64,000 nt of DNA from Priestia megaterium. Its GTDB lineage: Bacteria > Bacillota > Bacilli > Bacillales > Bacillaceae_H. The stretch spans positions 2,518,001-2,582,000 of the forward strand of contig NZ_CP085442.1 in the NCBI RefSeq assembly GCF_023824195.1, read 5' to 3'. Under the pieces are notes generated by a model. The model did not search any database. It was not told the origin of the DNA and worked only from the letters and a program-made list of their open reading frames with translations. Shown here in pieces: positions 42,538-50,350 of this stretch (positions are counted from its first letter, which is position 1; each line of letters opens with the position of its first letter). The translations under genes were made by a program, and so were the position numbers.

Positions 42538-43230
42538 TTATTTAAATAAGCTCCATTTTGTATGAATAGGTACTAACTCTTCTTCAGACTCGTCCTCTTC
42601 GTATAAACCACGTTCTTTTAAATACTCCACAAAATATAAGTCTGCTTCCTTACGTTCATCATAAGGCTTGATTGATAACACAAATCCTACTTTATGCTGA
42701 TCTTCGTTTTCAATACCTGAAAGATACGCTTTTACATTATGCTGCAAGAAAAGCTCTTTAGCAGGAATAATTAAGTCTTTAACGAACTTTGACAGCAATT
42801 CCAGCTCAAAGTCGAAGGTAAACTTAGCAATTTTTTCTAGGTCTGCAAATACCACGCCGATAAAACTCGTATTATGTATTTCGTAGTCTTTCGTTTTTTC
42901 ATCCCACTCAATATGTCCGATTTCCTTTAAGTAATTAATAAAATACCCAATGCCTTCATCGCGGCCAAAAGGCTGTTTAGAAAGAACCAAACCAATTTTT
43001 TTGTACTTAGGAAGATACACGCATGAGATAGCGGCTTCAACTTTATGCTGTTGAAATAAGTGCGTTGCCCCCTGAAGCAAGGCATCTAAGACATGATGGG
43101 TAATTTTCATTTGCTTACGAGGAAAGTGATATTCGTTGCGTGCTAATTCATCTGTATCAGCAAACGTTGCTCCAATAAAGCCTGTATTGGATAGGGTAGG
43201 AGGGAGCTTCTTTCTTTTTCGTACCGTCAT
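42538..43230 (-). CDS. Hypothetical protein made of two tandem homologous domains
   Basis: The 230-residue protein contains an internal duplication. Residues about 14-108 (NTGFIGATFADTDELARNEY..., FLQQHKV-like, KIGLVLSKQPFGRDEGIGYF) match residues about 120-213 (NTSFIGVVFADLEKIAKFTF, LFLQHNVKAYLSGIE, KVGFVLSIKPYDERKEADLYF). Each unit ends YFxxYLKExG. No membrane segment, metal cluster or known family. AAGGAGTG precedes the ATG. Confidence 0.75.
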   Translation of the reverse strand: MTVRKRKKLPPTLSNTGFIGATFADTDELARNEYHFPRKQMKITHHVLDALLQGATHLFQQHKVEAAISCVYLPKYKKIGLVLSKQPFGRDEGIGYFINYLKEIGHIEWDEKTKDYEIHNTSFIGVVFADLEKIAKFTFDFELELLSKFVKDLIIPAKELFLQHNVKAYLSGIENEDQHKVGFVLSIKPYDERKEADLYFVEYLKERGLYEEDESEEELVPIHTKWSLFK

Positions 43231-43425
43231 TCAAAAACACTCCTTGTGATCATCAATACGATAAAAAATAAATCGAACATACGTTCTTATCTAATGATAC
43301 AAAAAATGTGTCGAAAAGTAAAGGAAAGTTAACGGAGAATTTGAAATTTTATAATAAAAAGTAACTAATGGTTGTAAAACGTAGCGGTTAGTAGAAGTTA
43401 AAGAGGAGAGGGGGAGCAAAAAAAT

Positions 43426-43461
43426 AAAAGGCTGCAGATGAAAAGCATCCACAGCCTTTTA
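43426..43461 (-). terminator. Terminator of the 38-residue gene
   Basis: Arms AAAAGGCTG/CAGCCTTTT with inner ATG/CAT. The T-run lies on the minus strand. Confidence 0.8.
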
Positions 43462-43469
43462 TATATTCA

Positions 43470-43586
43470 TTAACGAGCTTCTGTTAAAGCTACCATATCT
43501 TCATCATCTAAATCGATATCTACGTGACAATCCATTGTATGAATTGTTTTATCTTCATGATTTCCATAATAAATTGTAATGTTCAT
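43470..43586 (-). CDS. Small acidic protein, 38 residues
   Basis: The ATG at 43586 follows AAAGGAGCGAT; the upstream extension of the frame to 43688 has no site. The product MNITIYYGNHEDKTIHTMDC has an acidic C-terminal half (DIDLDDEDMVALTEAR). No family recognised. Confidence 0.65.
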   Translation of the reverse strand: MNITIYYGNHEDKTIHTMDCHVDIDLDDEDMVALTEAR

Positions 43587-43917
43587 GAGTATCGCTCCTT
43601 TAAAACTGGATAATGACATCCAATTTATACCGTCATCTATTTGTTTAATATTATACCCGATGAAAAAGGAAACTACAACTAAAATCACTAAAAAGCTGAT
43701 AAGAAAGGGGTTTTCAGCTACTTTAACAAAGAATTATATAGAATAAAAATTCAAATTAATGTATTTTATTACAGTAAATACGGGGTTTTAACTTTTGCAA
43801 ATGAATAAAAATCCATTAAATGCAAACATATGTACTGAATGAAAAATATACGTTCAGTAGCAAATAAATCCTTAAAATATTACACGTAAACAAGAGTTCA
43901 TTGAGAATACGGTGAGA

Positions 43918-43975
43918 AAAAATGAATGAGTTCACTTATAAAATTTACATTCTATAAGTGAACTCATTCATTTTT
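43918..43975. repeat. Long perfect hairpin, 20-23 bp stem
   Basis: Arms at 43921-43940 and 43953-43972 are perfectly complementary (AATGAATGAGTTCACTTATA) and extend by three A-T pairs; the loop is 12 bases. T-runs flank it on both strands. The stem is far longer than the other terminators here. Confidence 0.85.
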
Positions 43976-44140
43976 CAAAATCTATAAAAATAAACCGAAC
44001 TGATCATACTTAAAAATAATCTGGTGAAATCAATATGTATTTCTATAAAATCATATCCACAATTGTTCAATTAGAACAAATCTTGCTGATAATTAGTTTG
44101 GTGAGTTAAATCATATAAACACAAACCCTAGCTTATTTTT

Positions 44141-44189
44141 GAATTCCGTCTCACTATCATAAGTATACTTTTATAATGAGACGGAATTC
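44141..44189. repeat. 49-bp near-perfect palindrome
   Basis: Outer arms GAATTCCGTCTCA/TGAGACGGAATTC (13 bp) surround an inner palindrome AAGTATACTT, all centred at 44165. A GCGTTTTAT tail follows on the plus strand. Confidence 0.8.
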
Positions 44190-44190
44190 G

Positions 44191-44238
<48 letters not shown>

Positions 44239-44397
44239 ATTTAAACAGAACAATAAGTTGCTCCCTTATGTTCTCATAAGATTCATTATAAGGACCTTTT
44301 CACTTTAAAGTTGATTATAATGAATAGGTTTGTTCCATAATTTGAGGTTACGTTCTGATAATTTAATTTCCTGGAGATCGTTACGAATGAATTTTAA

Positions 44398-44749
44398 CAA
44401 GCTGCTGATGATTACTTTATAGGCTACACCTTTGATTTGAAATGTCATGAGGAGTTTCTGAAAACTCATAACCGCTCAATTAACTTAGAAGACTTGACAC
44501 CTTCTACTAGTCGACGATTTGCACAAGAACAAGTGTTAAACATGATATTAAGTCTCGAACATTACAAAGACGAATTTCGTGTTTGTAATCACTAAGTGAA
44601 TTTTGAGGGAAAATTATATGAAGTCAGACTTCATGGCAGGAATTCAAGATCCAAAATCAGACAAAAAGCTTCTTGTTTATATGTCCCTCGAAGAGCTTCA
44701 AAAACTTTTCCGCTACCTAGAAACTGATAAGCGTCCCCTAGCCTTTTGA
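44398..44749 (+). pseudogene. Decayed tyrosine recombinase (integrase) fragment
   Basis: Two open pieces remain. 44398-44595 reads HEEFLKTHNRSINLEDLTPS, then TSRRFAQEQVLN, like an N-terminal SAM-like core-binding domain. 44618-44749 reads MKSDFMAGIQDPKSDKKLLV, then YMSLEELQKLFRYLETDKRP and LAF. The second matches the linker and first catalytic-domain helix of Xer-type integrases. The catalytic R...HxxR...Y half is missing, and stops and frameshifts separate the pieces. The family call is from pattern recognition. Confidence 0.6.
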
Positions 44750-44847
44750 AATAATTCATTGTTATTCTCAAAATTTGGGATTTATTGGTCCTTTCTCTTT
44801 CACCACTATTCCCTTATAATAACCTGTTAGAGAGAGGAGCATAGAAT

Positions 44848-45783
44848 ATGGCAGATGTAAAACAATTTATCTTTTTTGATTTTGAAATGCTGTGTTCAAA
44901 CAAAGGAATGCCGTTTGAAGATATGGAAGCAATTCGGATTGGCGCGGTGAAGTACAATATCGAGACAGAAGACATTGAGTTTTTTGACCGTTATATTCAA
45001 CCTACAAAACGGGTGTCCTTAAGCCGCTTCTGCAAAGAGTTAACCGGTATTAAAGATACTGATTTAGTCGGTGCAAGTAATTTTAAAAATGTTTTTGAAG
45101 ACTTTTTAACCTGGGTTGGCGGAATTAAAAAATCCCGTTTTTTCTCTTGGTCTACCAGCGATTTATCTCGCTTAAAAATAGATGCGGAAAAGCACGAAAT
45201 CTCTCTTGCTACTATAAAGAAAATAGAACAGCGTTATGTTGATTTTCAAGCAATTTTTACAAAACGTGTTTCTAAAAATAACGTATCAGTAGAAAATGGG
45301 TTAGCTTTATATAATTTGCAGTTTGAGGGTAAAAAGCACAATCCGATGTATGATGCGTATAACACTCTTCGCATTTACCTAAGCTTTTTGAACGAGCCAG
45401 TACAGTCTGATTTCATTATGATAAAGCAATTTATTCTGGAAGAAGTACCGCAGAACATTAAAGAAATGAATGCAACGCTTAGAAAGACAATACAAAAAGA
45501 CCTCCACATATTTGCGGAAGAGTTAAATGAAATGTATAAAATGAAAGATGCAGTAAAAATTATAAAGAGAACTCAAAGAATCGTTAAAAAATACGAAAAT
45601 ATTCTTATCAACCGCTCTGGTTTGTTCTCGGAGGAAAATTGTTTTTATGCCGGTCTTTTACTGGATTTTTATCATAATTTGCTGCTTTGTTATAATGAAC
45701 ATCTAGAATATTCATCAAAAATTATCATTTTAGATGAGAGCACCCTACACCCTTTAAACCAGCTTTCTTTGAAGAGAGGATGA
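44848..45783 (+). CDS. DEDDh 3'-5' exonuclease-domain protein (KapD-like) with C-terminal extension
   Basis: The first 180 residues form an RNase T/DnaQ-type exonuclease: FFDFEM with Asp11/Glu13, a central Asp in SWSTSDLSRLKIDAEKH, and H164-x4-D169 in KKHNPMYDAYNTLRIY. B. subtilis KapD has about 205 residues and only this domain. Here about 120 extra residues of helical sequence (LEEVPQNIKEMNATLRKTIQ...) follow with no known motif. AGAGAGGAG precedes the ATG. It follows the integrase scar directly, so it may be cargo of that element. Confidence 0.8.
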   Translation: MADVKQFIFFDFEMLCSNKGMPFEDMEAIRIGAVKYNIETEDIEFFDRYIQPTKRVSLSRFCKELTGIKDTDLVGASNFKNVFEDFLTWVGGIKKSRFFSWSTSDLSRLKIDAEKHEISLATIKKIEQRYVDFQAIFTKRVSKNNVSVENGLALYNLQFEGKKHNPMYDAYNTLRIYLSFLNEPVQSDFIMIKQFILEEVPQNIKEMNATLRKTIQKDLHIFAEELNEMYKMKDAVKIIKRTQRIVKKYENILINRSGLFSEENCFYAGLLLDFYHNLLLCYNEHLEYSSKIIILDESTLHPLNQLSLKRG

Positions 45784-45907
45784 AAATCCGTTCTCTTTTG
45801 TACATAATTCAGCTCTTTCCTTATCCCCTCGTTCCCGTTCATTCCATAAACTCTCAAGAGTTGAAAGTTTTCATTTTAGTTTCCCAATTTACTTATATCA
45901 AATTCCG

Positions 45908-45976
45908 CTATTTTTTTCTTACCTGACGTAACAATGATAGTCCAGTAATAATGGCTAGCGGTAGAATTTTTTTCAT
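45908..45976 (-). CDS. 22-residue hydrophobic peptide
   Basis: TTAAGGAGGCATT, a near-perfect ribosome binding site, precedes the ATG. The peptide begins MKKILPLAIITGLSLLRQ and ends VRKK: a short membrane-inserting helix with basic ends. Its size and shape recall small type I toxins or membrane regulators, but there is no other evidence. Confidence 0.5.
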   Translation of the reverse strand: MKKILPLAIITGLSLLRQVRKK

Positions 45977-46069
45977 AATGCCTCCTTAACTATACTCCTA
46001 TTTATTGTACATTATATTTCTCCATTGCTTGAGGTGTAAGATAATTTGCAACGCTTTCGTTTTCATCAT

Positions 46070-46114
46070 CCATCATTAAAGTTTTGATTCGAAACTTTAA
46101 TGATGGAGTTTTTC
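46070..46114 (+). terminator. Strong terminator
   Basis: A 15-16-bp stem (CCATCATTAAAGTTT/AAACTTTAATGATGG) is followed by AGTTTTTC. The nearest plus-strand gene, the exonuclease, ends 287 bases upstream. Confidence 0.85.
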
Positions 46115-46131
46115 AAAAGCATACATCATAT

Positions 46132-46314
46132 TTAAAATTGCCCTCTGTATGCAGATATCACCATGGCGATTGCAGTCTCATTTTTTGATTCTTTTTGCTC
46201 TTCTTCCCATCCTTTTCGTTCTTCTTCTTTCATATCTCTGTTATAGACACGGAATACTTGTGAATTATTCAGTATTCCCCGACTGTTTAGTGTAGCAATT
46301 AAATCATTGATCAC
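46132..46314 (-). CDS. Small hypothetical protein, 60 residues
   Basis: A GTG at 46314 lies after AAGGGATTGCCT; the frame opens at a TTG two codons earlier that abuts the site. The product has a folded-looking N-terminus (INDLIATLNSRGILNNSQVF) and a highly charged middle (KEEERKGWEEEQKESKNE). A 20-codon ORF after AAAGGAAAGAG ends in an ATGA-type overlap inside its start and could couple translation. Confidence 0.5.
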   Translation of the reverse strand: MINDLIATLNSRGILNNSQVFRVYNRDMKEEERKGWEEEQKESKNETAIAMVISAYRGQF

Positions 46315-46450
46315 AGGCAATCCCTTGCATACTGATTATATTCACTGCATACGGGATGATAATCATATTTATTATTCTCTTTCCTTTGTTGTTCGCTCTA
46401 AAATTTGTCCGTGTCGCCCTCTTTGTGTTTAATAAACACTTTTATTTCTA

Positions 46451-47455
46451 TTAGTAGCCTTCTACTGTAACATCAGTAATTGATCCATCACTAGGACTTA
46501 CTTGATACCATCCTTGTGTAGCTGTATGTCCCTCTCCTGTTTCTTCATTATCAACAACGCTTTCATAAACATGAATAATATAGTTTCCTGAGTCGTCAAC
46601 ATGATCGTATTCTACAAGAAGCGGTGAATCTTCAGATATGCCTTGTTGCTCACGAACTAGCTGGATAGCTTGCTCTTGGGATACTGTTTGTTCGGCTGGT
46701 TCCTCTTCTTCAATTGCTTCTGTGTCTTCTTCTTGCTCTGATTCTGTTTGCGCCTCATCTTCTGAATCAGCTTCAGCTTCTTCTTCCTCATCCGCTTTTG
46801 CCTGAGCTTCGGCTTCCTCCTGCTGTTTCTTCTCTTCTTCTGCTAAACGTTCTTCTTCCGCTTTACGATCTGCTTCTGCCTGAGCTTCTGCTTCTGCATC
46901 AGCCTTGGCTTGTGCCTCTTCTTCTTTTTGTCGGTCTTTTTCTAGCTGCGCATAGTAATCATCTAATTCATTTTCCATTTGCTGCTGTTCAAGGTCTGAT
47001 AATTGCTTTTGCTGTTCTTTAATTTGGTTTTGAAGCAAAGCAATTTGTTCTTCTGAAGCATTATCAACAAAATTGATGTTTTCTACATAATCACCACTAG
47101 CGTCGAAATTAACTTCCATCATACAAAAAACATTTTGCTCTTGATTAATGCCGTAGTAAATATACTGATTGTCATCTACTTGAATATACTGATACCCATT
47201 CATTACATTTAATAAGTAATCGCGATCAGCTTCTTTGGAATTAACGGCTTTTTTAATCGTTGATGCTTTTGTTTGTAATGTATTCGGCGATGATTCTTTT
47301 ACAGCGGTCTTGTTACCATTTTCTTTAGTATGAACCGCTGTTGATTTCTCTGTAGGCTCTTCTTTTTGCGATACAGTTTCACTGGACTCATCGCTACACG
47401 CTGTCAGCAATACAGCTAACAGTGGAATACCAAAAGCAACTTTCAATATTTTCAT
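46451..47455 (-). CDS. Secreted lipoprotein with a long charged coil
   Basis: This 334-residue protein has a lipoprotein signal peptide ending LLAVLLTAC (Cys20 lipidation). Residues 21-60 form a Ser/Thr/Lys linker, about 60-140 a folded part (NGYQYIQVDDNQYIYYGI), about 140-255 an Ala/Glu/Lys-rich coiled coil, and 255-334 a C-terminal domain (EQAIQLVREQQGISEDS ... WYQVSPSDGSITDVTVEGY) resembling small beta/alpha secreted modules of Bacilli. Function unknown. AAAGGGGATAATAG precedes the ATG. Confidence 0.8.
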   Translation of the reverse strand: MKILKVAFGIPLLAVLLTACSDESSETVSQKEEPTEKSTAVHTKENGNKTAVKESSPNTLQTKASTIKKAVNSKEADRDYLLNVMNGYQYIQVDDNQYIYYGINQEQNVFCMMEVNFDASGDYVENINFVDNASEEQIALLQNQIKEQQKQLSDLEQQQMENELDDYYAQLEKDRQKEEEAQAKADAEAEAQAEADRKAEEERLAEEEKKQQEEAEAQAKADEEEEAEADSEDEAQTESEQEEDTEAIEEEEPAEQTVSQEQAIQLVREQQGISEDSPLLVEYDHVDDSGNYIIHVYESVVDNEETGEGHTATQGWYQVSPSDGSITDVTVEGY

Positions 47456-47614
47456 AGACTATTATCCCCTTTTTTTATCTTTTTTTAGGGTTTGTATAAT
47501 TCTAAAGAACTATAAAACCTTAGGAGTTATTATACCAAAATCAAGAAAATATAAGAATATTTTCTTGTATTATTTATGGTGTTTTTTTGAAAAGTATCTT
47601 TTTATGTATAAAAT

Positions 47615-47659
47615 AAAAAACACAAAGCCGCGTTCTAAAAAATACGCGGCTTTGTGTTT
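47615..47659. terminator. Bidirectional-shaped terminator of gadB
   Basis: A stem of about 15 bp (AACACAAAGCCGCGT/ACGCGGCTTTGTGTT) lies just after the gadB stop, with an A-run on the plus strand giving a T-run on the gene strand. Confidence 0.88.
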
Positions 47660-47671
47660 GCATAATAGATG

Positions 47672-49075
47672 TTAATGATGAAATCCATTGTCGTATTTCG
47701 TGTCTTTAAGAACAGGTCTATCCAAAGAGTTAAGAAACTCAATAGCTTGTTTGAAATTAACCATAAATAAATGAGCCAAGTCTCTTGAAAAACCATTTCT
47801 AACGACAATGCGCATGATTGTTATTTCTTCCATGTCTGGAGGTAGCGGATAAGCAGGCACTTGCCATCCGTACGTACGCAATTGTCTAGACAAGTCATAA
47901 AGAGTCCAGTTTGGCGTATATCCTTCTTTCAGTTTCCAAGCAAGCACCGGGATATCTGAACCGTCAGAAAGAATTTCGAATGCTTCCATTTCTTGAATTT
48001 CTTTGCTGAGAAACAGCGCGTTTTCTTGGGAGGTTTTTTGCACAGCATAATAGCCGTCTTTACCTAAACGCAAGAAATTGTAGTACTGTAAAAGAACTTG
48101 TGCTCCTGGTCTAGAGAAGTTGAGCGCAAAAGTTGGCATGTTGCCTCCTAAATAAGAAACGCGGAAAATAAGATCTTCAGGCAAGTCCTCTTTTTCTCTC
48201 CAAATCACCCACCCTAAACCAGGGTAAACTAAACCATACTTGTGTCCCGACACGTTAATGGACTTTACTCGCGGCAAACGGAAATCCCAGATAAGGTCTG
48301 GTTGAAGAAATGGAGCGATAAAACCTCCAGAAGCAGCATCTACATGAATAGGAATATCTAATCCTGTCTTTTCCTGTACCTCATCTAATGCTTTTGCGAT
48401 AGCAGCAATTGGTTCGTAAACCCCTGTATACGTGACTCCAAGAATCGGTACGACGCCAATTGTATTTTCGTCAACCGCATTAATCACGCCTTCTGCATCT
48501 AAATAAGGATGATCTGGATTAATGTTCACATAACGAGGCTCTACATCCCAATAGTTTGCGAACTTCTCCCATACCACTTGAACAGATGAACTAAATACAA
48601 TATTCGGGCGGTCCGTTGATAGCCCTTTACTTTTACGCAGTTTCTGCCAGCGTCTTTTTAACGCTAGTCCACCAAGCATACATGCTTCAGATGAACCTGT
48701 AGTAGAAACGCCCATCGTTGTATCAGGATTAGGTGAATTCCACAAATCCGCTAAAATACGTACACATCTCTCTTCAATAGCCGCTGTTTGCGGATACTCA
48801 TCTTTATCGATCATATTCTTATCAAAAGATTCTCCGTACAAACGCTTTGCATCAGGCTCCATCCACGTAGTAACAAACGTAGCTAAATTCAAGCGGGCAT
48901 TTCCGTCTAAAGCAATTTCATCATGAATGATTTGATAAGCTGTTTCTGGAAGCATACCTTGATCACCAATACGCAGCCTTGGAATCGTTACTTCTCCTTG
49001 TCGAGAAAAAAGCGGATTAACAGGAAATTCATCAGGTAAATTTTTTTGTTCACGATGCGGGTGCCATTGAGGCAT
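47672..49075 (-). CDS. gadB: Glutamate decarboxylase
   Basis: This 467-residue group II PLP decarboxylase has TTGSSEACMLGGLALKRRW, HVDAASGGFIAPFLQPDLIWDFRLP and the PLP lysine in SINVSGHKYGLVYPG around residue 278, plus GDSGYY-like LRLGKDGYY. It converts glutamate to GABA and CO2, consuming a proton, and serves acid resistance or spore germination in related Bacilli. B. subtilis 168 lacks this gene; P. megaterium has it. No GABA antiporter is adjacent. AAGGAGATGATACTTC precedes the ATG. Confidence 0.95.
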   Translation of the reverse strand: MPQWHPHREQKNLPDEFPVNPLFSRQGEVTIPRLRIGDQGMLPETAYQIIHDEIALDGNARLNLATFVTTWMEPDAKRLYGESFDKNMIDKDEYPQTAAIEERCVRILADLWNSPNPDTTMGVSTTGSSEACMLGGLALKRRWQKLRKSKGLSTDRPNIVFSSSVQVVWEKFANYWDVEPRYVNINPDHPYLDAEGVINAVDENTIGVVPILGVTYTGVYEPIAAIAKALDEVQEKTGLDIPIHVDAASGGFIAPFLQPDLIWDFRLPRVKSINVSGHKYGLVYPGLGWVIWREKEDLPEDLIFRVSYLGGNMPTFALNFSRPGAQVLLQYYNFLRLGKDGYYAVQKTSQENALFLSKEIQEMEAFEILSDGSDIPVLAWKLKEGYTPNWTLYDLSRQLRTYGWQVPAYPLPPDMEEITIMRIVVRNGFSRDLAHLFMVNFKQAIEFLNSLDRPVLKDTKYDNGFHH

Positions 49076-49313
49076 GAAGTATCATCTCCTTATGTATAGT
49101 GCACGTTGTATGTCTAACAAACTGCTTTACGTTCATCTGGTGTTATAACAAGCAGGGTCTCCTTTACACATTATGAGCTTTGAAACCTATTTTCATTCTT
49201 TTCATTATCCGCAGCACATAAGGGTGACCTTTATTTAGTGATACTCATAAAAATCTGCTTGGCACAACTCAAAGGGTAAAAATATGGTAATATATTCTAA
49301 AGGAGGTTTTTAG

Positions 49314-49835
49314 ATGGAGAAACAAGGGATTATCTTGCAAGACAAGTTTTTCGAATTAGGTGAATCTCCTATTTATAATGAATCACAAGACGTTGTTGGA
49401 AATGTCGCATATAAGTTATCTATTGCTAATAAATTTGAGATTTAAAAAAACGAAGAGATCGTATTTACAGGTAAATCTAAAATGTTTGCCCTTATGCCAA
49501 AGCTGATTATTTCAGATCACCACGGAAATGAAGTTGGAAGGATTCAACGGAAATTCACTTTTTTCAAAAAGAAGTATATTTATATCCGAAACGATGGCGA
49601 TACATATGAAATTATAGGAAATATAACAGATCGTAAATTTGACGTTTTACGTTCCGGTGTTCCCGTCATTCAAGTCCGGACTCTCTCTTCTTTTTTGTCA
49701 TTACGTCCACACACGTTTGCTTTAGAATTTCTTGAACCTGATCTTAATAAATGGGAAGGAATTGCGGTTGTACAAGGCGTAAGGATGATGGTGAAAGACG
49801 AAAACAGCAGTACAGCTACCGCTCCGGCTCAATAG
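49314..49835 (+). pseudogene. LURP-one-related protein gene with an in-frame stop
   Basis: AAAGGAGGTTTTTAG precedes an ATG. The frame is continuous to 49835 except for one TAA at codon 44 (49443-49445). The N-terminal piece is MEKQGIILQDKFFELGESPI... KFEI; after the stop NEEIVFTGKSKMFALMPKLI and GRIQRKFTFFKKKYIYIRN follow to the end, in all 173 codons. The strand pattern matches the LURP-one/YxjI barrel. Re-initiation at the ATG 49482 could give a 117-residue product. A single substitution (AAA or CAA to TAA) would explain the break. Confidence 0.65.
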
Positions 49836-49860
49836 TCGTTATAGAAGATTATATGGTGTA

Positions 49861-49901
49861 AAAAACGAACAAGCTTTATATTAAAGTTTGTTCGTTTTTT
49901 T
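49861..49901. terminator. Bidirectional terminator
   Basis: A stem of about 17 bp with one mismatch (AAAACGAACAAGCTTTA/TAAAGTTTGTTCGTTTT) and a seven-T tail. Confidence 0.88.
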
Positions 49902-49904
49902 GAA

Positions 49905-50216
49905 TTAAGGGCCAAATACTAGCGTACCGATGACATGGTAACCAATTGGTACAAGAAACAAGATGATATTTAAAATAATCGCCCATAGACAGAGCTTGTC
50001 TTTTTTTATAAAAAAACCAATAATTGCAGGAACAATCATGAGCGGAACTAAAAAGATAGGGGCAACAATAGGCAGTCCTTGAAGCTTTTCAGCCTCAATA
50101 AGTCCTGTAAAAAAGTTAAGAATCAATAAAGTATTAATAATGACATATAAAAGTGAAATTCCTCCGAGAATCCCACCTATTATCCCGCTTTTAGTTGTTT
50201 TAACAGTAGCATCCAT
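49905..50216 (-). CDS. Membrane protein with three hydrophobic helices, 103 residues
   Basis: GAGGTGATAGAAAC precedes the ATG. Hydrophobic segments lie at about 13-36, 48-68 and 75-100. A Gly-rich first helix (GIIGGILGGISLLYVI) and a single charged cytoplasmic loop (KKDKL) are seen. Resembles small DUF4870/DUF4064-type proteins but not securely. Confidence 0.65.
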   Translation of the reverse strand: MDATVKTTKSGIIGGILGGISLLYVIINTLLILNFFTGLIEAEKLQGLPIVAPIFLVPLMIVPAIIGFFIKKDKLCLWAIILNIILFLVPIGYHVIGTLVFGP

Positions 50217-50316
50217 GTTTCTATCACCTCGTTTTTAGAAATATAAGTAAACTATACTATAATGTGGTTTTTATTGTAAAGGTATGGAGAAAACAGCTGT
50301 TGAAAGATTGATACGA

Positions 50317-50350
50317 AAAAAGCACTGTAGCAATCGCTACAGTGCTTTTT
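50317..50350. terminator. Terminator of the Tet(M)-like gene
   Basis: A 14-bp stem (AAAAGCACTGTAGC/GCTACAGTGCTTTT) lies at the stop codon, with A- and T-runs. Confidence 0.9.

Noticed and set aside
46714-47022. 102-codon leucine-rich plus-strand ORF
   Set aside because: Complement of the Glu/Ala/Lys-rich coil of the lipoprotein gene; typical shadow composition.
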